A DNA stretch of 64,000 bases from DATEDA01 sp963827595. GTDB taxonomy: Bacteria > Pseudomonadota > Gammaproteobacteria > Burkholderiales > SG8-39. The stretch is from the NCBI GenBank assembly GCA_963827595.1, contig CAWHBT010000010.1, positions 124,001 to 188,000 of the forward strand, written 5' to 3'. The position numbers were made by a program, and so were the translations under genes. Below, one piece after another: positions 15,892 to 26,199 of the stretch (positions within the stretch are counted from its first letter, which is position 1; each line of letters begins with the position of its first letter). The notes below the pieces were generated by a model. It had not been told where the DNA came from and made no database searches. It worked only from the letters and a program-made list of their open reading frames with translations.

Positions 15892-16037
15892 TACGGGATC
15901 GTTCCATCAAGCTGCGGCGAAGCTGTGCGCCCGCATAGCGCGCGCCTGCGCCTCGTTGAGCTCCGCGGGCGCACTGGCGCCGAAGGGGCGCGCCTCCGCT
16001 AGGCGATCGGGCGTTGACGCCCACTTTCGGTCGTGAG

Positions 16038-16054
16038 CGCACTCTAGCGGTGCG
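16038..16054. promoter_or_regulatory. NtrC-like enhancer site upstream of urtA
   Basis: CGCACTCTAGCGGTGCG is an inverted repeat CGCAC-N7-GTGCG with the exact 5+7+5 geometry of the NtrC consensus TGCAC-N7-GTGCA, differing only at the outermost base on each side. It lies about 100 bases upstream of the sigma-54 promoter, a usual enhancer distance. Confidence 0.55.
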
Positions 16055-16139
16055 TCGCGGCCGCTGTGTACTCCGGTCATCGGCGCTCGCCCGGCTGGAC
16101 GTTCAATGCGAAACAGCAACTTAGTGTGGCGCGCGAGCG

Positions 16140-16156
16140 TTGGCACGCCGGGTGCT
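16140..16156 (+). promoter_or_regulatory. Sigma-54 promoter of the urea operon
   Basis: TTGGCACGCCGGGTGCT fits the -24/-12 consensus (TGGCACG-N4-TTGCT) with one mismatch. The invariant GG (16142-16143) and GC (16154-16155) are separated by ten bases, as required. The start point would be near 16167, leaving a leader of about 50 bases before urtA. Sigma-54 with NtrC is the usual control of urea uptake under nitrogen limitation. Confidence 0.75.
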
Positions 16157-16218
16157 AAGGCTTCTCTCGGTCGTCAACAGGGTCCGGCCGAAAACAGCCA
16201 ACAGGAGGTCATCCCATC

Positions 16219-17487
16219 ATGTCTCGCAGGCTCTTCATCAAGGCAGGCGTCGCCGCCGCGGCGCTCGCGTTCGCGGGTGCCGTCGGCGCCCAGTCCAAGA
16301 CCGTCAAGGTCGGCGTGCTGCACTCGCTCTCGGGCACGATGGCGATCTCGGAGACCGTCCTCAAGGACGTCGTGCTGATGGCGGTCGAGGAGATCAACGC
16401 CAAGGGCGGCGTGATGGGCTACCAGATCGAGCCGGTGGTCGTGGATCCCGCCTCGAACTGGCCGCTGTTCGCCGAGAAGTCGCGCCAGCTCCTCACCCAG
16501 GACAAGGTCGCGGTGGTGTTCGGTTGCTGGACCTCGGTGTCGCGGAAATCGGTGCTGCCGGTGTTCGAGGAGCTGAATGGCCTCCTCTTCTACCCGGTGC
16601 AGTACGAAGGCGAAGAGATCTCGAAGAACGTGTTCTACACCGGCGCCGCGCCCAACCAGCAGGCGATTCCGGCGGTCGAGTACCTGATGTCGAAGGATGG
16701 CGGCGGCGCCAAGCGCTGGGTGCTGCTCGGCACCGACTACGTCTACCCGCGCACGACCAACAAGATCCTGCGCGCCTTCCTCAAGTCGAAGGGCGTCGCC
16801 GACAAGGACATCGACGAGAAGTACACGCCCTTCGGCCACGCCGACTACCAGACGATCGTCGCCGACATCAAGAAGTTCTCCGCCGGCGGCAAGACCGCGG
16901 TGGTCTCGACCATCAACGGCGACTCGAACGTGCCGTTCTACAAGGAGCTCGGCAACCAGGGCCTGAAGGCGACCGACGTGCCGGTGGTCGCGTTCTCGGT
17001 CGGCGAGGAGGAGCTGCGTGGCGTCGACACCAAGCCGCTGGTCGGCCACCTCGCCGCGTGGAACTACTTCATGTCGCTCAAGAACGTCGAGAACGACGAG
17101 TGGAAGAAGAAGTGGGCCGCCTACACCAAGGCGAAGAAGCTGCCGTACGCTGACCGACCGCTGACCAACGATCCGATGGAGGCGGCCTACATCGGCGTCT
17201 ACATGTGGAAGCAGGCGGCCGAGAAGGCGAAGAGCTTCGACGTCGACAAGGTGCGGGTCGCGACCTACGGCCAGACCTTCAAGGCGCCCTCGGGCATCGT
17301 CTCCAAGATGGACGAGAAGAACCACCACCTGCACAAGGCGGTGTTCATCGGCGAGGTGAAGGGCGACGGGCAGTTCAACGTCGTCTGGCAGACGAAGGGC
17401 CCGATCAAGGCCCAGCCGTGGAGCCCGTTCATCGCCGGCAACGACAAGAAGAAGGACGAGCCGGCGCTGATGGCGGAGAAGAAGTAG
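16219..17487 (+). CDS. urtA: Urea ABC transporter substrate-binding protein
   Basis: This 422-residue protein has a twin-arginine-type signal (SRRLFIKAG, then a hydrophobic stretch to about residue 25, GAVGAQ), so it is exported, possibly by Tat. The mature part is a type I periplasmic binding protein: VKVGVLHSLSGTMAISE, WTSVSRKSVLPVFE, LLFYPVQYEG, GTDYVYPRTTNKI, TINGDSNVPFYKEL and MEAAYIGVYMWKQA are UrtA hallmarks that separate it from amino-acid binders. It delivers urea to UrtBC. It is the first gene of the urt-ure unit, and GGAGG precedes the ATG. Confidence 0.96.
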   Translation: MSRRLFIKAGVAAAALAFAGAVGAQSKTVKVGVLHSLSGTMAISETVLKDVVLMAVEEINAKGGVMGYQIEPVVVDPASNWPLFAEKSRQLLTQDKVAVVFGCWTSVSRKSVLPVFEELNGLLFYPVQYEGEEISKNVFYTGAAPNQQAIPAVEYLMSKDGGGAKRWVLLGTDYVYPRTTNKILRAFLKSKGVADKDIDEKYTPFGHADYQTIVADIKKFSAGGKTAVVSTINGDSNVPFYKELGNQGLKATDVPVVAFSVGEEELRGVDTKPLVGHLAAWNYFMSLKNVENDEWKKKWAAYTKAKKLPYADRPLTNDPMEAAYIGVYMWKQAAEKAKSFDVDKVRVATYGQTFKAPSGIVSKMDEKNHHLHKAVFIGEVKGDGQFNVVWQTKGPIKAQPWSPFIAGNDKKKDEPALMAEKK

Positions 17488-17511
17488 CGCGACGCGCCAC
17501 CTAGGCATGGG

Positions 17512-17532
17512 AGGGCCGCGGCGGGCGGCCCT
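17512..17532 (+). other. Intercistronic hairpin between urtA and urtB
   Basis: AGGGCCGC (17512-17519) and GCGGCCCT (17525-17532) form an 8-bp stem with a 5-base loop, followed by TTCC. It resembles a partial terminator or stabiliser, as is common after binding-protein genes that must be made in excess over the permease. Confidence 0.5.
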
Positions 17533-17540
17533 TTCCACAT

Positions 17541-19148
17541 ATGCGCGCCCAAATCTTCCTCGTTGCTGCCTGCGCTCTGCTGGCCGGGGCCCCGCCGCCC
17601 GCGGCGGCGCTCGACGGCGCGGCGGTCGCGAAGCTCGCCGCCGGGGACAGCGAGGAGAAGCTCGAGGCGATCGGCGCGCTCGTCGCCGAGGGCGATCCGC
17701 GGGCGATCGCGGTGCTCGGGGCGCTCGGCGAGGGCGAGCTCCAGGTGGCAGGCCCACGGCTCCTCATCGTCAAGGGCGAGATCGCGACCGATGCGATCAC
17801 CGGCGCGCCGATCGCGCCGCTGCCGGCGGATCGCGAGGACGTGGTCGCGAACAACCGCGTTCGCGGCGCCGTCGCGGTGGCGCTCGCGGCGCTGAAGCTC
17901 GTGTCGCCGGAGCGCGAGACACGGCTCGCCGCCGCCTGGGCGCTCGCCGGCGGCGCCGACGAAAGCATGCTGCCGCTCGTGCGCAAGGCGCTCGAACGGG
18001 AGGCGGACCCGGTAATCAAGCCGATCCTCGAGCTGACCGCCGCCGCGATCGAGCTGAAGGGCGGCGACCGGGAGCGCCGGCTCGCCGCGGTCCGCACCCT
18101 GCGCCACTCGTCGAGCCCCAGCGTGAAGACCCTGCTGCTCTCGGTCCTCGAGCGGGGCAACGACGGCAGTTTCGTCGAGCCCGACGAGGAGCTCCGGCGC
18201 GAGGCGCAGGCGAGCCTGCGCGAGGTCGAGGGCCGGCTCGTCTGGGGCCAGCGGCTCGGCCTCGCGTTCGCGGGCATCTCGCTCGGCTCGATCCTGCTGC
18301 TCTCCGCCCTGGGGCTCGCCATCACCTACGGCCTGATGGGCGTCATCAACATGGCGCACGGCGAGCTGATCATGATCGGGGCGTACGCGACCTACGTCGT
18401 GCAGAACCTGTTCCGGGCGCACGTGCCGGGCGCCTTCGACTGGTATCTCGTGTGCGCGGTGCCGGTCGCATTCCTCGTTGCGGCCTCGGTCGGGATGGCG
18501 CTGGAGCGCCTCGTCATCCGCTTCCTCTACGGCCGGCCGCTCGAGACGCTCCTCGCCACGTGGGGGATCGGCCTGATGCTGATCCAGGGCGTGCGCACGG
18601 TGTTCGGCGCGCAGAACGTGGGCGTGGAAAACCCGGCGTTCATGTCGGGGGGCATCGAGGTCATGCCCGACGTCGTGCTGCCGTGGAACCGGATCGTGAT
18701 CATCTTCTTCGCGATCGGGGTGCTGGTCGCCATGGGGCTCCTGCTTGCGAAGACCCGGCTCGGCCTGTTCGTGCGGGGCGTGACCCAGAACCGCGCCATG
18801 GCGGCCTGCGTCGGCGTGCCGACCGCGCGCGTGGACACCTGGGCGTTCGGCCTCGGAGCGGGCATCGCCGGCCTCGCGGGCTGCGCGCTCTCGCAGATCG
18901 GCAACGTCGGCCCCGACCTCGGCCAGGCGTACATCGTGGACTCGTTCATGGTCGTGGTGCTGGGCGGCGTCGGGCAGCTCGCCGGGACCGTCTACGCGGC
19001 GCTCGGGCTGGGGGTGGTCAACAAGCTGATCGAATCCTGGCAGGGCGCGGTGATCGCCAAGATCCTGGTGCTGGTCTTCATCGTGATCTTCATCCAGAAG
19101 CGGCCGCAGGGAATGTTCGCCCTGAAGGGTCGCGCGGTGGAGGCCTGA
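17541..19148 (+). CDS. urtB: Urea ABC transporter permease UrtB
   Basis: This 535-residue protein has a signal-like N-terminus and an extracytoplasmic domain of about 220 residues made of helical repeats (KLAAGDSEEKLEAIGALVAE and similar). A LivH-type permease follows, with about eight membrane segments (from about residue 240). GLMGVINMAHGELIMIGAY and the LGGVGQLAGTVYAALGLG region are typical. The extra N-terminal domain is normal for UrtB and absent in LivH. It pairs with UrtC to form the channel. The ATG at 17541 follows the hairpin; urtC starts two bases after its stop. Confidence 0.95.
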   Translation: MRAQIFLVAACALLAGAPPPAAALDGAAVAKLAAGDSEEKLEAIGALVAEGDPRAIAVLGALGEGELQVAGPRLLIVKGEIATDAITGAPIAPLPADREDVVANNRVRGAVAVALAALKLVSPERETRLAAAWALAGGADESMLPLVRKALEREADPVIKPILELTAAAIELKGGDRERRLAAVRTLRHSSSPSVKTLLLSVLERGNDGSFVEPDEELRREAQASLREVEGRLVWGQRLGLAFAGISLGSILLLSALGLAITYGLMGVINMAHGELIMIGAYATYVVQNLFRAHVPGAFDWYLVCAVPVAFLVAASVGMALERLVIRFLYGRPLETLLATWGIGLMLIQGVRTVFGAQNVGVENPAFMSGGIEVMPDVVLPWNRIVIIFFAIGVLVAMGLLLAKTRLGLFVRGVTQNRAMAACVGVPTARVDTWAFGLGAGIAGLAGCALSQIGNVGPDLGQAYIVDSFMVVVLGGVGQLAGTVYAALGLGVVNKLIESWQGAVIAKILVLVFIVIFIQKRPQGMFALKGRAVEA

Positions 19149-19149
19149 G

Positions 19150-20253
19150 ATGGGCCCCATCAGCGCGACGTTCGGCCGGCTGTACGGGCCGAGGGGCTGG
19201 ATCGCGCTCGGCGCATTCGGCGCAGTGCTGTTCATCGTGATCCCGGTGCTCGCGCTCGCCGTGCCGCCGGGGAGCGCCTTCCACGTCTCCCAGTACTGGG
19301 TGACGCTGATCGGCAAGATCATGTGCTACGCCATCGTCGCGCTGGCGATGGATCTGATCTGGGGCTACGCCGGGATCCTGTCGCTCGGGCATGGCCTGTT
19401 CTTCGCCCTCGGCGGCTACGCGATGGGGATGCACCTGATGCGCCAGATCGGCCGCGAGGGTCAGTACCAGGCAGACCTGCCGGACTTCATGGTGTTCCTC
19501 GACTGGAAGGAGCTGCCGTGGCACTGGTCGGGGAGCGACCAGCTCTGGTGGGCGATGCTGCTCGTCGTCGCCGTGCCGGGCCTGCTCGCCTACGTGTTCG
19601 GCTACTTCGCCTTCCGTTCGCGGGTCAAGGGCGTCTACTTCTCGATCATCACCCAGGCGCTCACCTTCGCGGCGATGCTGCTCTTCTTCCGCAACGAGAC
19701 CGGTTTCGGCGGCAACAACGGCTTCACCGACTTCAAGCGCATCCTCGGCTTTCCGATCGCGACGCCCGAGACCCGCGTGGCGCTGTTCGCGATCACCGGC
19801 GCGATGCTGGTCGGGACGCTTCTCCTCGGACGCTACCTCGTGACCTCCAGGTTCGGCCGGGTGCTAGCGGCGATCCGCGACGCCGAGCAGCGCGTCATGT
19901 TCTGCGGCTACAACCCGGTGCACTACAAGCTCGCGATCTGGACGGCTTCGGCGGTGCTCTGCGGCATCGCGGGCGCGCTCTACGTTCCGCAGGTGGGGAT
20001 CATCAATCCGAGCGAGATGTCCCCGGCCAACTCGATCGAGATCGCGATCTGGGTTGCGGTGGGCGGGCGCGGGACGCTCGCCGGCGCGGCCGTTGGCGCG
20101 GGCCTCGTCAACGGCGCCAAGAGCTTCTTCACCCAGGCGTTCCCCGAGTACTGGCTGTTCTTCCTGGGCCTGCTCTTCATCCTGGTGACCCTGTTCCTGC
20201 CGAACGGCGTGGTCGGGCTCGCCGACCGGCTCCGCGGGGCACGGCGGGCATGA
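19150..20253 (+). CDS. urtC: Urea ABC transporter permease UrtC
   Basis: This 367-residue LivM-type inner-membrane permease has about nine to ten hydrophobic segments. Family markers include DLIWGYAGILSLGHGLFFALGGYAMGMHLM (residues about 60-90), the cytosolic loop VLAAIRDAEQRVMFCGYNPVHYK that meets the ATPases, and AVGGRGTLAGAAVGAGLVN. Together with UrtB it forms the urea channel. The start is ATG at 19150. Its stop overlaps the urtD start (ATGA). Confidence 0.95.
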   Translation: MGPISATFGRLYGPRGWIALGAFGAVLFIVIPVLALAVPPGSAFHVSQYWVTLIGKIMCYAIVALAMDLIWGYAGILSLGHGLFFALGGYAMGMHLMRQIGREGQYQADLPDFMVFLDWKELPWHWSGSDQLWWAMLLVVAVPGLLAYVFGYFAFRSRVKGVYFSIITQALTFAAMLLFFRNETGFGGNNGFTDFKRILGFPIATPETRVALFAITGAMLVGTLLLGRYLVTSRFGRVLAAIRDAEQRVMFCGYNPVHYKLAIWTASAVLCGIAGALYVPQVGIINPSEMSPANSIEIAIWVAVGGRGTLAGAAVGAGLVNGAKSFFTQAFPEYWLFFLGLLFILVTLFLPNGVVGLADRLRGARRA

Positions 20254-21077
20254 ACGGCGCGGTCGTGCACGCGAGCGTTGGCGTCGGCGCCGGCGAGGCT
20301 TCGCTCAGACGTGTCGCCTCGCGCGATCTCGACACTGCCCACGGCGTCGTCCTGTATCTGGACGACATCTCGGTCAGCTTCGATGGCTTCAAGGCCCTCG
20401 ACCGCCTGTCGCTTGCGATCGACGTGGGCGAGCTGCGCTGCGTGATCGGCCCGAACGGCGCGGGCAAGACCACGATGATGGACGTGATCACCGGCAAGAC
20501 CCGGCCCGACGCGGGCAAGGCGTTCTTCGGACAGACGATTGACCTTGCCCGCATGAGCGAGGCGGAGATCGCGCAGGCCGGGATCGGCCGCAAGTTCCAG
20601 AAGCCGACCATCTTCGAGCGGCACTCCGTGTTCGAGAACCTCGAGCTCGCGATGAAGGCCGACAAGCGCGTGCGCAGCACGCTGTTCGCGCGGCTGTCCT
20701 CCGCCGAGCGCGACCGGATCGCCGACATGCTGCAGCGGATCCGCCTGGCGGACGCCGCGGACCGCACCGCGGGGCTGCTCTCCCACGGCCAGAAGCAGTG
20801 GCTCGAGATCGGGATGCTGCTCATGCAGGAGCCGCGGCTGCTTCTGCTCGACGAGCCGGTGGCGGGCATGAGCGACGAGGAGACCGAGCGCACGGCGGAG
20901 CTCTTCCTGTCGCTCGCCGGGAAGCATTCGCTGGTGGTGGTCGAGCACGACATGCAGTTCATAGCGAAGATCGCGCGCACCGTCACCGTGCTGCACGAGG
21001 GCGCCGTGATCGCCGAAGGCCCGATGGAGCAGGTGCAGAGCGACCGGCGGGTGATCGAGGTCTACCTGGGGCGCTGA
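20250..21077 (+). CDS. urtD: Urea ABC transporter ATPase UrtD
   Basis: This 275-residue LivG-type ATPase has Walker A GPNGAGKTT, Q-loop region GRKFQKPTIFERHSVFENL, signature LLSHGQKQWLEIGMLL, Walker B LLLLDEPVAGMS and the switch His in VVVEHDMQF. The start overlaps the urtC stop by four bases. The first 30 or so residues are a variable extension before VLYLDDISVSFDG. It powers urea import with UrtE. Its stop overlaps the urtE ATG by one base. Confidence 0.95.
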   Translation: MNGAVVHASVGVGAGEASLRRVASRDLDTAHGVVLYLDDISVSFDGFKALDRLSLAIDVGELRCVIGPNGAGKTTMMDVITGKTRPDAGKAFFGQTIDLARMSEAEIAQAGIGRKFQKPTIFERHSVFENLELAMKADKRVRSTLFARLSSAERDRIADMLQRIRLADAADRTAGLLSHGQKQWLEIGMLLMQEPRLLLLDEPVAGMSDEETERTAELFLSLAGKHSLVVVEHDMQFIAKIARTVTVLHEGAVIAEGPMEQVQSDRRVIEVYLGR

Positions 21078-21769
21078 TGCTCGCCGTCACTGATCTCAAC
21101 CAGTACTACGGCGGCAGCCATATCCTCCGGAACCTCTCGTTCGAGGTGCCGGCGGGGCGGGTCACTGCGCTCCTCGGCCGGAACGGCGTGGGCAAGACCA
21201 CCCTGCTGAAGACGCTCATGGGGCTGGTGTCGGCCGCCACCGGCAGCATCAGGTTCGCCGACCGGGAGCTCACGGCGACGGCGCCGTACCAGCGCGTGCG
21301 CGCCGGCATCGGCTACGTGCCGCAAGGGCGCGAGATCTTCCCGCGCCTCACCGTCGCCGAGAACCTGGAGATGGGCCTCGCGACGCGTCCCCGCCGGACC
21401 CGGGTGCCGGAACGCATCTTCGAGATGTTTCCGGTGCTCCGTCAGATGCTGCACCGGCGCGGCGGAGATCTCTCGGGCGGGCAGCAGCAGCAGCTCGCGA
21501 TCGGCCGGGCGCTCGCGATGGGACCACGTCTCCTCATCCTGGACGAGCCCACCGAAGGTATTCAGCCCTCGATCATCAAGGACATCGAACGGGCGATCCG
21601 CGAGCTCGCGGCGAGCGGCGAGATGGCGATCCTGCTCGTCGAGCAGTACTACGAGTTCGCCCGCTCGCTCGCCGACCAGTACCTGGTGATGGAGCGGGGC
21701 GAGATCATCGCCCGCGGCCGCGGCCCCGACATGGATCGGGACTGCGTCCGGTCGTTGCTGGCGGTATGA
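21077..21769 (+). CDS. urtE: Urea ABC transporter ATPase UrtE
   Basis: This 230-residue LivF-type ATPase has Walker A GRNGVGKTT, Q-loop GYVPQGREIFPRLTVAENL, signature LSGGQQQQLAIGRAL, Walker B LLILDEPTEGIQPS and a switch segment LLVEQYYEFA (a Gln where many ABC proteins have His, normal in this subfamily). NQYYGGSHILRNL near the N-terminus separates it from LivF. It starts one base inside the end of urtD. ureD follows after seven bases, so urea uptake and urease genes are one transcription unit. Confidence 0.95.
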   Translation: MLAVTDLNQYYGGSHILRNLSFEVPAGRVTALLGRNGVGKTTLLKTLMGLVSAATGSIRFADRELTATAPYQRVRAGIGYVPQGREIFPRLTVAENLEMGLATRPRRTRVPERIFEMFPVLRQMLHRRGGDLSGGQQQQLAIGRALAMGPRLLILDEPTEGIQPSIIKDIERAIRELAASGEMAILLVEQYYEFARSLADQYLVMERGEIIARGRGPDMDRDCVRSLLAV

Positions 21770-21776
21770 GGCGAAC

Positions 21777-22629
21777 GTGCGCCACGGAGAGCCGATCGCT
21801 GCAACCGGGTGGCGCGCCGCGCTCGCGCTGGCGTACGAGCGCCGCGGCGCGCGCACGGTCCTCGCGTCGCGGAGCCATGACGGACCGCTCGTCGTGCAGA
21901 AGCCGCTCTACCCCGAGGGCGACGCAGCCTGCCACACGATCGTCGTGCACCCGCCCGGCGGCATCGCCGGCGGCGACGAGCTGGAGCTCGAGCTGCGGGC
22001 CGGGAGCGGTGCGCAGGTGCTCCTCACGACGCCGGGTGCCACGCGCTGGTACAAGGCGAACGGGCTCGGCGCGCGCCAACGCGTGCGGCTCGACGTCGCG
22101 ACCGGCGGATGCGTCGAATGGCTGCCGCAGGAGAACCTGCTGTTCGACACGGCGCGCGCGACGCTGGATACGGACGTCGCGCTTGCGGAAGGCGCGCGGT
22201 ACCTCGGCTTGGGAGATCGTGTGCTTCGGCCGCGTCGCCTCCGGGGAGCGGTTCACCGGCGGCGCGCTGCGCCAGACGACGACGATCCGCATTGCGGACC
22301 GGCTGGTCTGGAACGAGCGCGCGATCCTCGACGCGGGCGACCGGCTGTTCGGCTCGGCGGTCGGCCTCGCCGGCCGGACTGTGACCGGGACGCTGCTCGT
22401 CGCCGGTGCGAGGATCCCGGTGTCCGCGGTCGAGCGATGCCGCGAGCTGGCCGGCGACGTCGGGGCGGAGGACGGCGCCGAGGTCAGCAATCTGCCTCAG
22501 GTGTTCGTGGCGCGCTATCTCGGCGCTTCGGCCGAGCGGTGTCGCGCGCTGTTCGCGGCGGTGTGGGGAGCGCTGCGGCCGGCCGCGCTCGGCCGCGAGG
22601 CGTGTCCGCCGCGCATCTGGCGCACTTAG
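21777..22629 (+). pseudogene. ureD: Urease accessory protein UreD, intact except for one +1 frameshift
   Basis: UreD (UreH) forms the scaffold on which UreF and UreG load nickel into the apo-urease. The first frame from GTG 21777 carries HTIVVHPPGGIAGGDELEL, the TTPGATRWYK motif and VEWLPQENLLFD. At about 22209 the frame breaks: GGCTTGGGAG should read GGCTGGGAG to give RYLG-WEIVCFGR. The remaining part (RFTGGALRQTT to CPPRIWRT) is intact in the second frame. Correcting one T gives 283 residues, a normal length. The operon would lack active urease if the shift were real. Confidence 0.9.
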
Positions 22630-22645
22630 AACGGGGGAGGGGACC

Positions 22646-22948
22646 ATGGAACTGACGCCACGGGAGCGCGACAAGCTCCTGATCTTCACTGCGGCCCTGC
22701 TCGCCGAACGGCGGAAGGGCCGCGGCCTCAAGCTGAACTACCCGGAGGCGGTTGCGCTCGTCACCGCCGCCATCCTGGAGGGGGCGCGGGACGGCAGGAC
22801 GGTGGCCGAGCTGATGAGCTCCGGTGCGACCATCCTCAGGCGCGACGACGTCATGGAGGGCGTGCCCGAGATGATCCCGGAGATCCAGGTCGAGGCGACG
22901 TTCCCGGACGGGACGAAGCTCGTGACCGTTCACCACCCGATCGCATGA
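22646..22948 (+). CDS. ureA: Urease gamma subunit
   Basis: This 100-residue protein is the standard small subunit: MELTPRERDKLLIFTAALLAERR, KLNYPEAVALVTAAILEGARDG and VEATFPDGTKLVTVHHPI. It forms the trimeric urease with UreB and UreC. GGGGGAGGGG precedes the ATG, a strong ribosome site. Separate gamma and beta subunits are the usual proteobacterial arrangement, unlike the Helicobacter fusion. Its end overlaps ureB by four bases. Confidence 0.98.
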   Translation: MELTPRERDKLLIFTAALLAERRKGRGLKLNYPEAVALVTAAILEGARDGRTVAELMSSGATILRRDDVMEGVPEMIPEIQVEATFPDGTKLVTVHHPIA

Positions 22949-23273
22949 CTCCCGGCGAGATCGTCGCCAAGCCGGGCGAGCTCGAGCTCAACGCGGGCCG
23001 CCGGACCGTCACGCTGGAGGTGGCGAACCGCGGTGACCGGCCGGTGCAGGTCGGCTCGCACTATCACTTCTACGAGACGAACGAAGCGCTCGCGTTCGAG
23101 CGGGCAAAGGCGCGCGGCTTCCGCCTCAACATCCCGGCCGGCACCGCGGTGCGCTTCGAGCCGGGCCAGACCCGCACCGTCGAACTCGTCGCCCTCGCCG
23201 GCGGGCGCCGGGTCTACGGCTTTCGCGGCGCCGTGATGGGCGCGCTCGACGCCGTCAAGGCCGGGAGGCGCAA

Positions 23274-23277
<4 letters not shown>
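22945..23277 (+). CDS. ureB: Urease beta subunit
   Basis: This 110-residue protein has the beta-subunit core: PGEIVAKPGELELNAGR, VGSHYHFYETNEALAFER and GFRLNIPAGTAVRFEPGQ. It packs against UreC in the (abc)3 urease. ATGA overlaps join it to both ureA and ureC, so the three structural subunits are translationally coupled, which helps keep stoichiometry equal. Confidence 0.98.
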
Positions 23278-24980
<1,703 letters not shown>

Positions 24981-24987
24981 GGGTGCC

Positions 24988-25503
24988 ATGTTGGCGATCA
25001 CCGATCGATTCGACGGGCCCGGCCCGGCCGGCGCCGAGCTCGTGCTGCCGTTCGAGCTGCGGCAGCGGAGCCGGCTGCGGGCGCGGCTCGCCTCGGGCGA
25101 GGAGGTGGCGCTCCTGCTGCCGCGCGGCACGGTGCTGCGCGGGGGCGACCGGCTGCGCGGCGACGACGGGCGCGTCGTCAGGGTGGTCGCCGAGCCGGAG
25201 CCGGTCTATGGCGTCGAGTGCCACACGGCCGAGGAGCTCGCGCGGTGCGCCTATCACCTCGGCAATCGCCACACGGCGGTGCAGATCATCGGCGCCCGTA
25301 GCGGGCACTACGCGCTTCGCATCCTCGCCGACCCGGTGCTCAAAGAGATGCTCGAGGGTCTGCACGCGCACGTGACCGCGGAGAGCGCGCCGTTCGAGCC
25401 CGAGACCGGCGCGTACTCCGGCGCTCATCATCACGGCGATCACGCGCACGCACCGCGCATTCACCGCGCAGGCGAAGCGGCCGCCCATCATCATCATGAC
25501 TGA
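24988..25503 (+). CDS. ureE: Urease accessory protein UreE with His-rich tail
   Basis: UreE is the nickel metallochaperone that hands Ni(II) to UreG. This 171-residue version has the N-terminal peptide-binding domain (about 1-70) and the metal-binding domain with CAYHLGNRHTAVQI (conserved His). Its tail (about 140-171) contains HHHGDHAH and ends in HHHHD, giving extra nickel storage capacity. The ATG at 24988 starts seven bases after ureC. It overlaps ureF by eight bases. Confidence 0.95.
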   Translation: MLAITDRFDGPGPAGAELVLPFELRQRSRLRARLASGEEVALLLPRGTVLRGGDRLRGDDGRVVRVVAEPEPVYGVECHTAEELARCAYHLGNRHTAVQIIGARSGHYALRILADPVLKEMLEGLHAHVTAESAPFEPETGAYSGAHHHGDHAHAPRIHRAGEAAAHHHHD

Positions 25504-26191
25504 ACGGCTCGCGCTGACCGAGACGGGCCTGCTCGCGTTGCTCCAGCTCGCCAGCCCGAGTCTGCCGGTCGGCGCGTACAGCTACTCCCAGGGGCTCGAG
25601 GCCGCGCTCGCCGACGGGCTTCCGGCCGACCCGCAGTCGATCGGCGCCTGGATTCGCGATCACCTCGAGCTGGTCGTCGCGCGCAACGAAGCGCCGGTGC
25701 TGGCGCGGCTGCGGCGGGCGTGGATTGCGGACGATCGCCAGGCCGTCGCCCACTGGAACGAGTTCTTCCTCGCGAGTAGGGAGTCGGCCGAGCTGCGCGC
25801 GGAGACGCTTCAGATGGGCCACTCGGCCGCGCGGCTGCTCGCCCAGCTCGGAGCGGCGGACGAGGCGAGGCTAGAATTTCTCGCCGGTATGCCGCCGACG
25901 TTCCCGGCGTCGTTCGCCCTGGGGGCAATTGCGTGGAACGTCCCCGAGCGACCGGCCGTGCTCGGCTACCTCTGGGCGTGGGCCGAGAACCAGGTGCTCG
26001 CTGCGCTCAAGGCCGCGCCGGTGGGTCAGGCGGCGGGACAGGCGATGCTGCGCGAGCTGGCCGCGTGCATTCCCGAGTGCGCCGCGCGCGCTAGCACCGT
26101 GGCTGACGACGGCATCGCCGGGTTCGCGCCCGGCCTGGCGATCGCAAGCTGTCGTCACGAGACCCTCGCGAACCGCATCTTCCGCTCTTGA
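25496..26191 (+). CDS. ureF: Urease accessory protein UreF
   Basis: This 231-residue all-helical UreF has LLQLASPSLPVGAYSYSQGLE at the N-terminus, the REELR-type segment (ASRESAELRAETLQMG) and LGYLWAWAENQV. UreF binds UreD and acts on the GTPase UreG to control nickel transfer. The ATG lies inside the His codons that end ureE, so the pair is coupled. The C-terminal SCRHETLANRIFRS matches the conserved UreF end that contacts UreG. Confidence 0.95.
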   Translation: MTERLALTETGLLALLQLASPSLPVGAYSYSQGLEAALADGLPADPQSIGAWIRDHLELVVARNEAPVLARLRRAWIADDRQAVAHWNEFFLASRESAELRAETLQMGHSAARLLAQLGAADEARLEFLAGMPPTFPASFALGAIAWNVPERPAVLGYLWAWAENQVLAALKAAPVGQAAGQAMLRELAACIPECAARASTVADDGIAGFAPGLAIASCRHETLANRIFRS

Positions 26192-26199
26192 GAGGCCGC

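Noticed and set aside
15892..16037. Possible small gene between rnpB and urtA
   Set aside because: Open frames here have no ribosome site and no protein-like composition; the region is better explained as terminator and promoter DNA.
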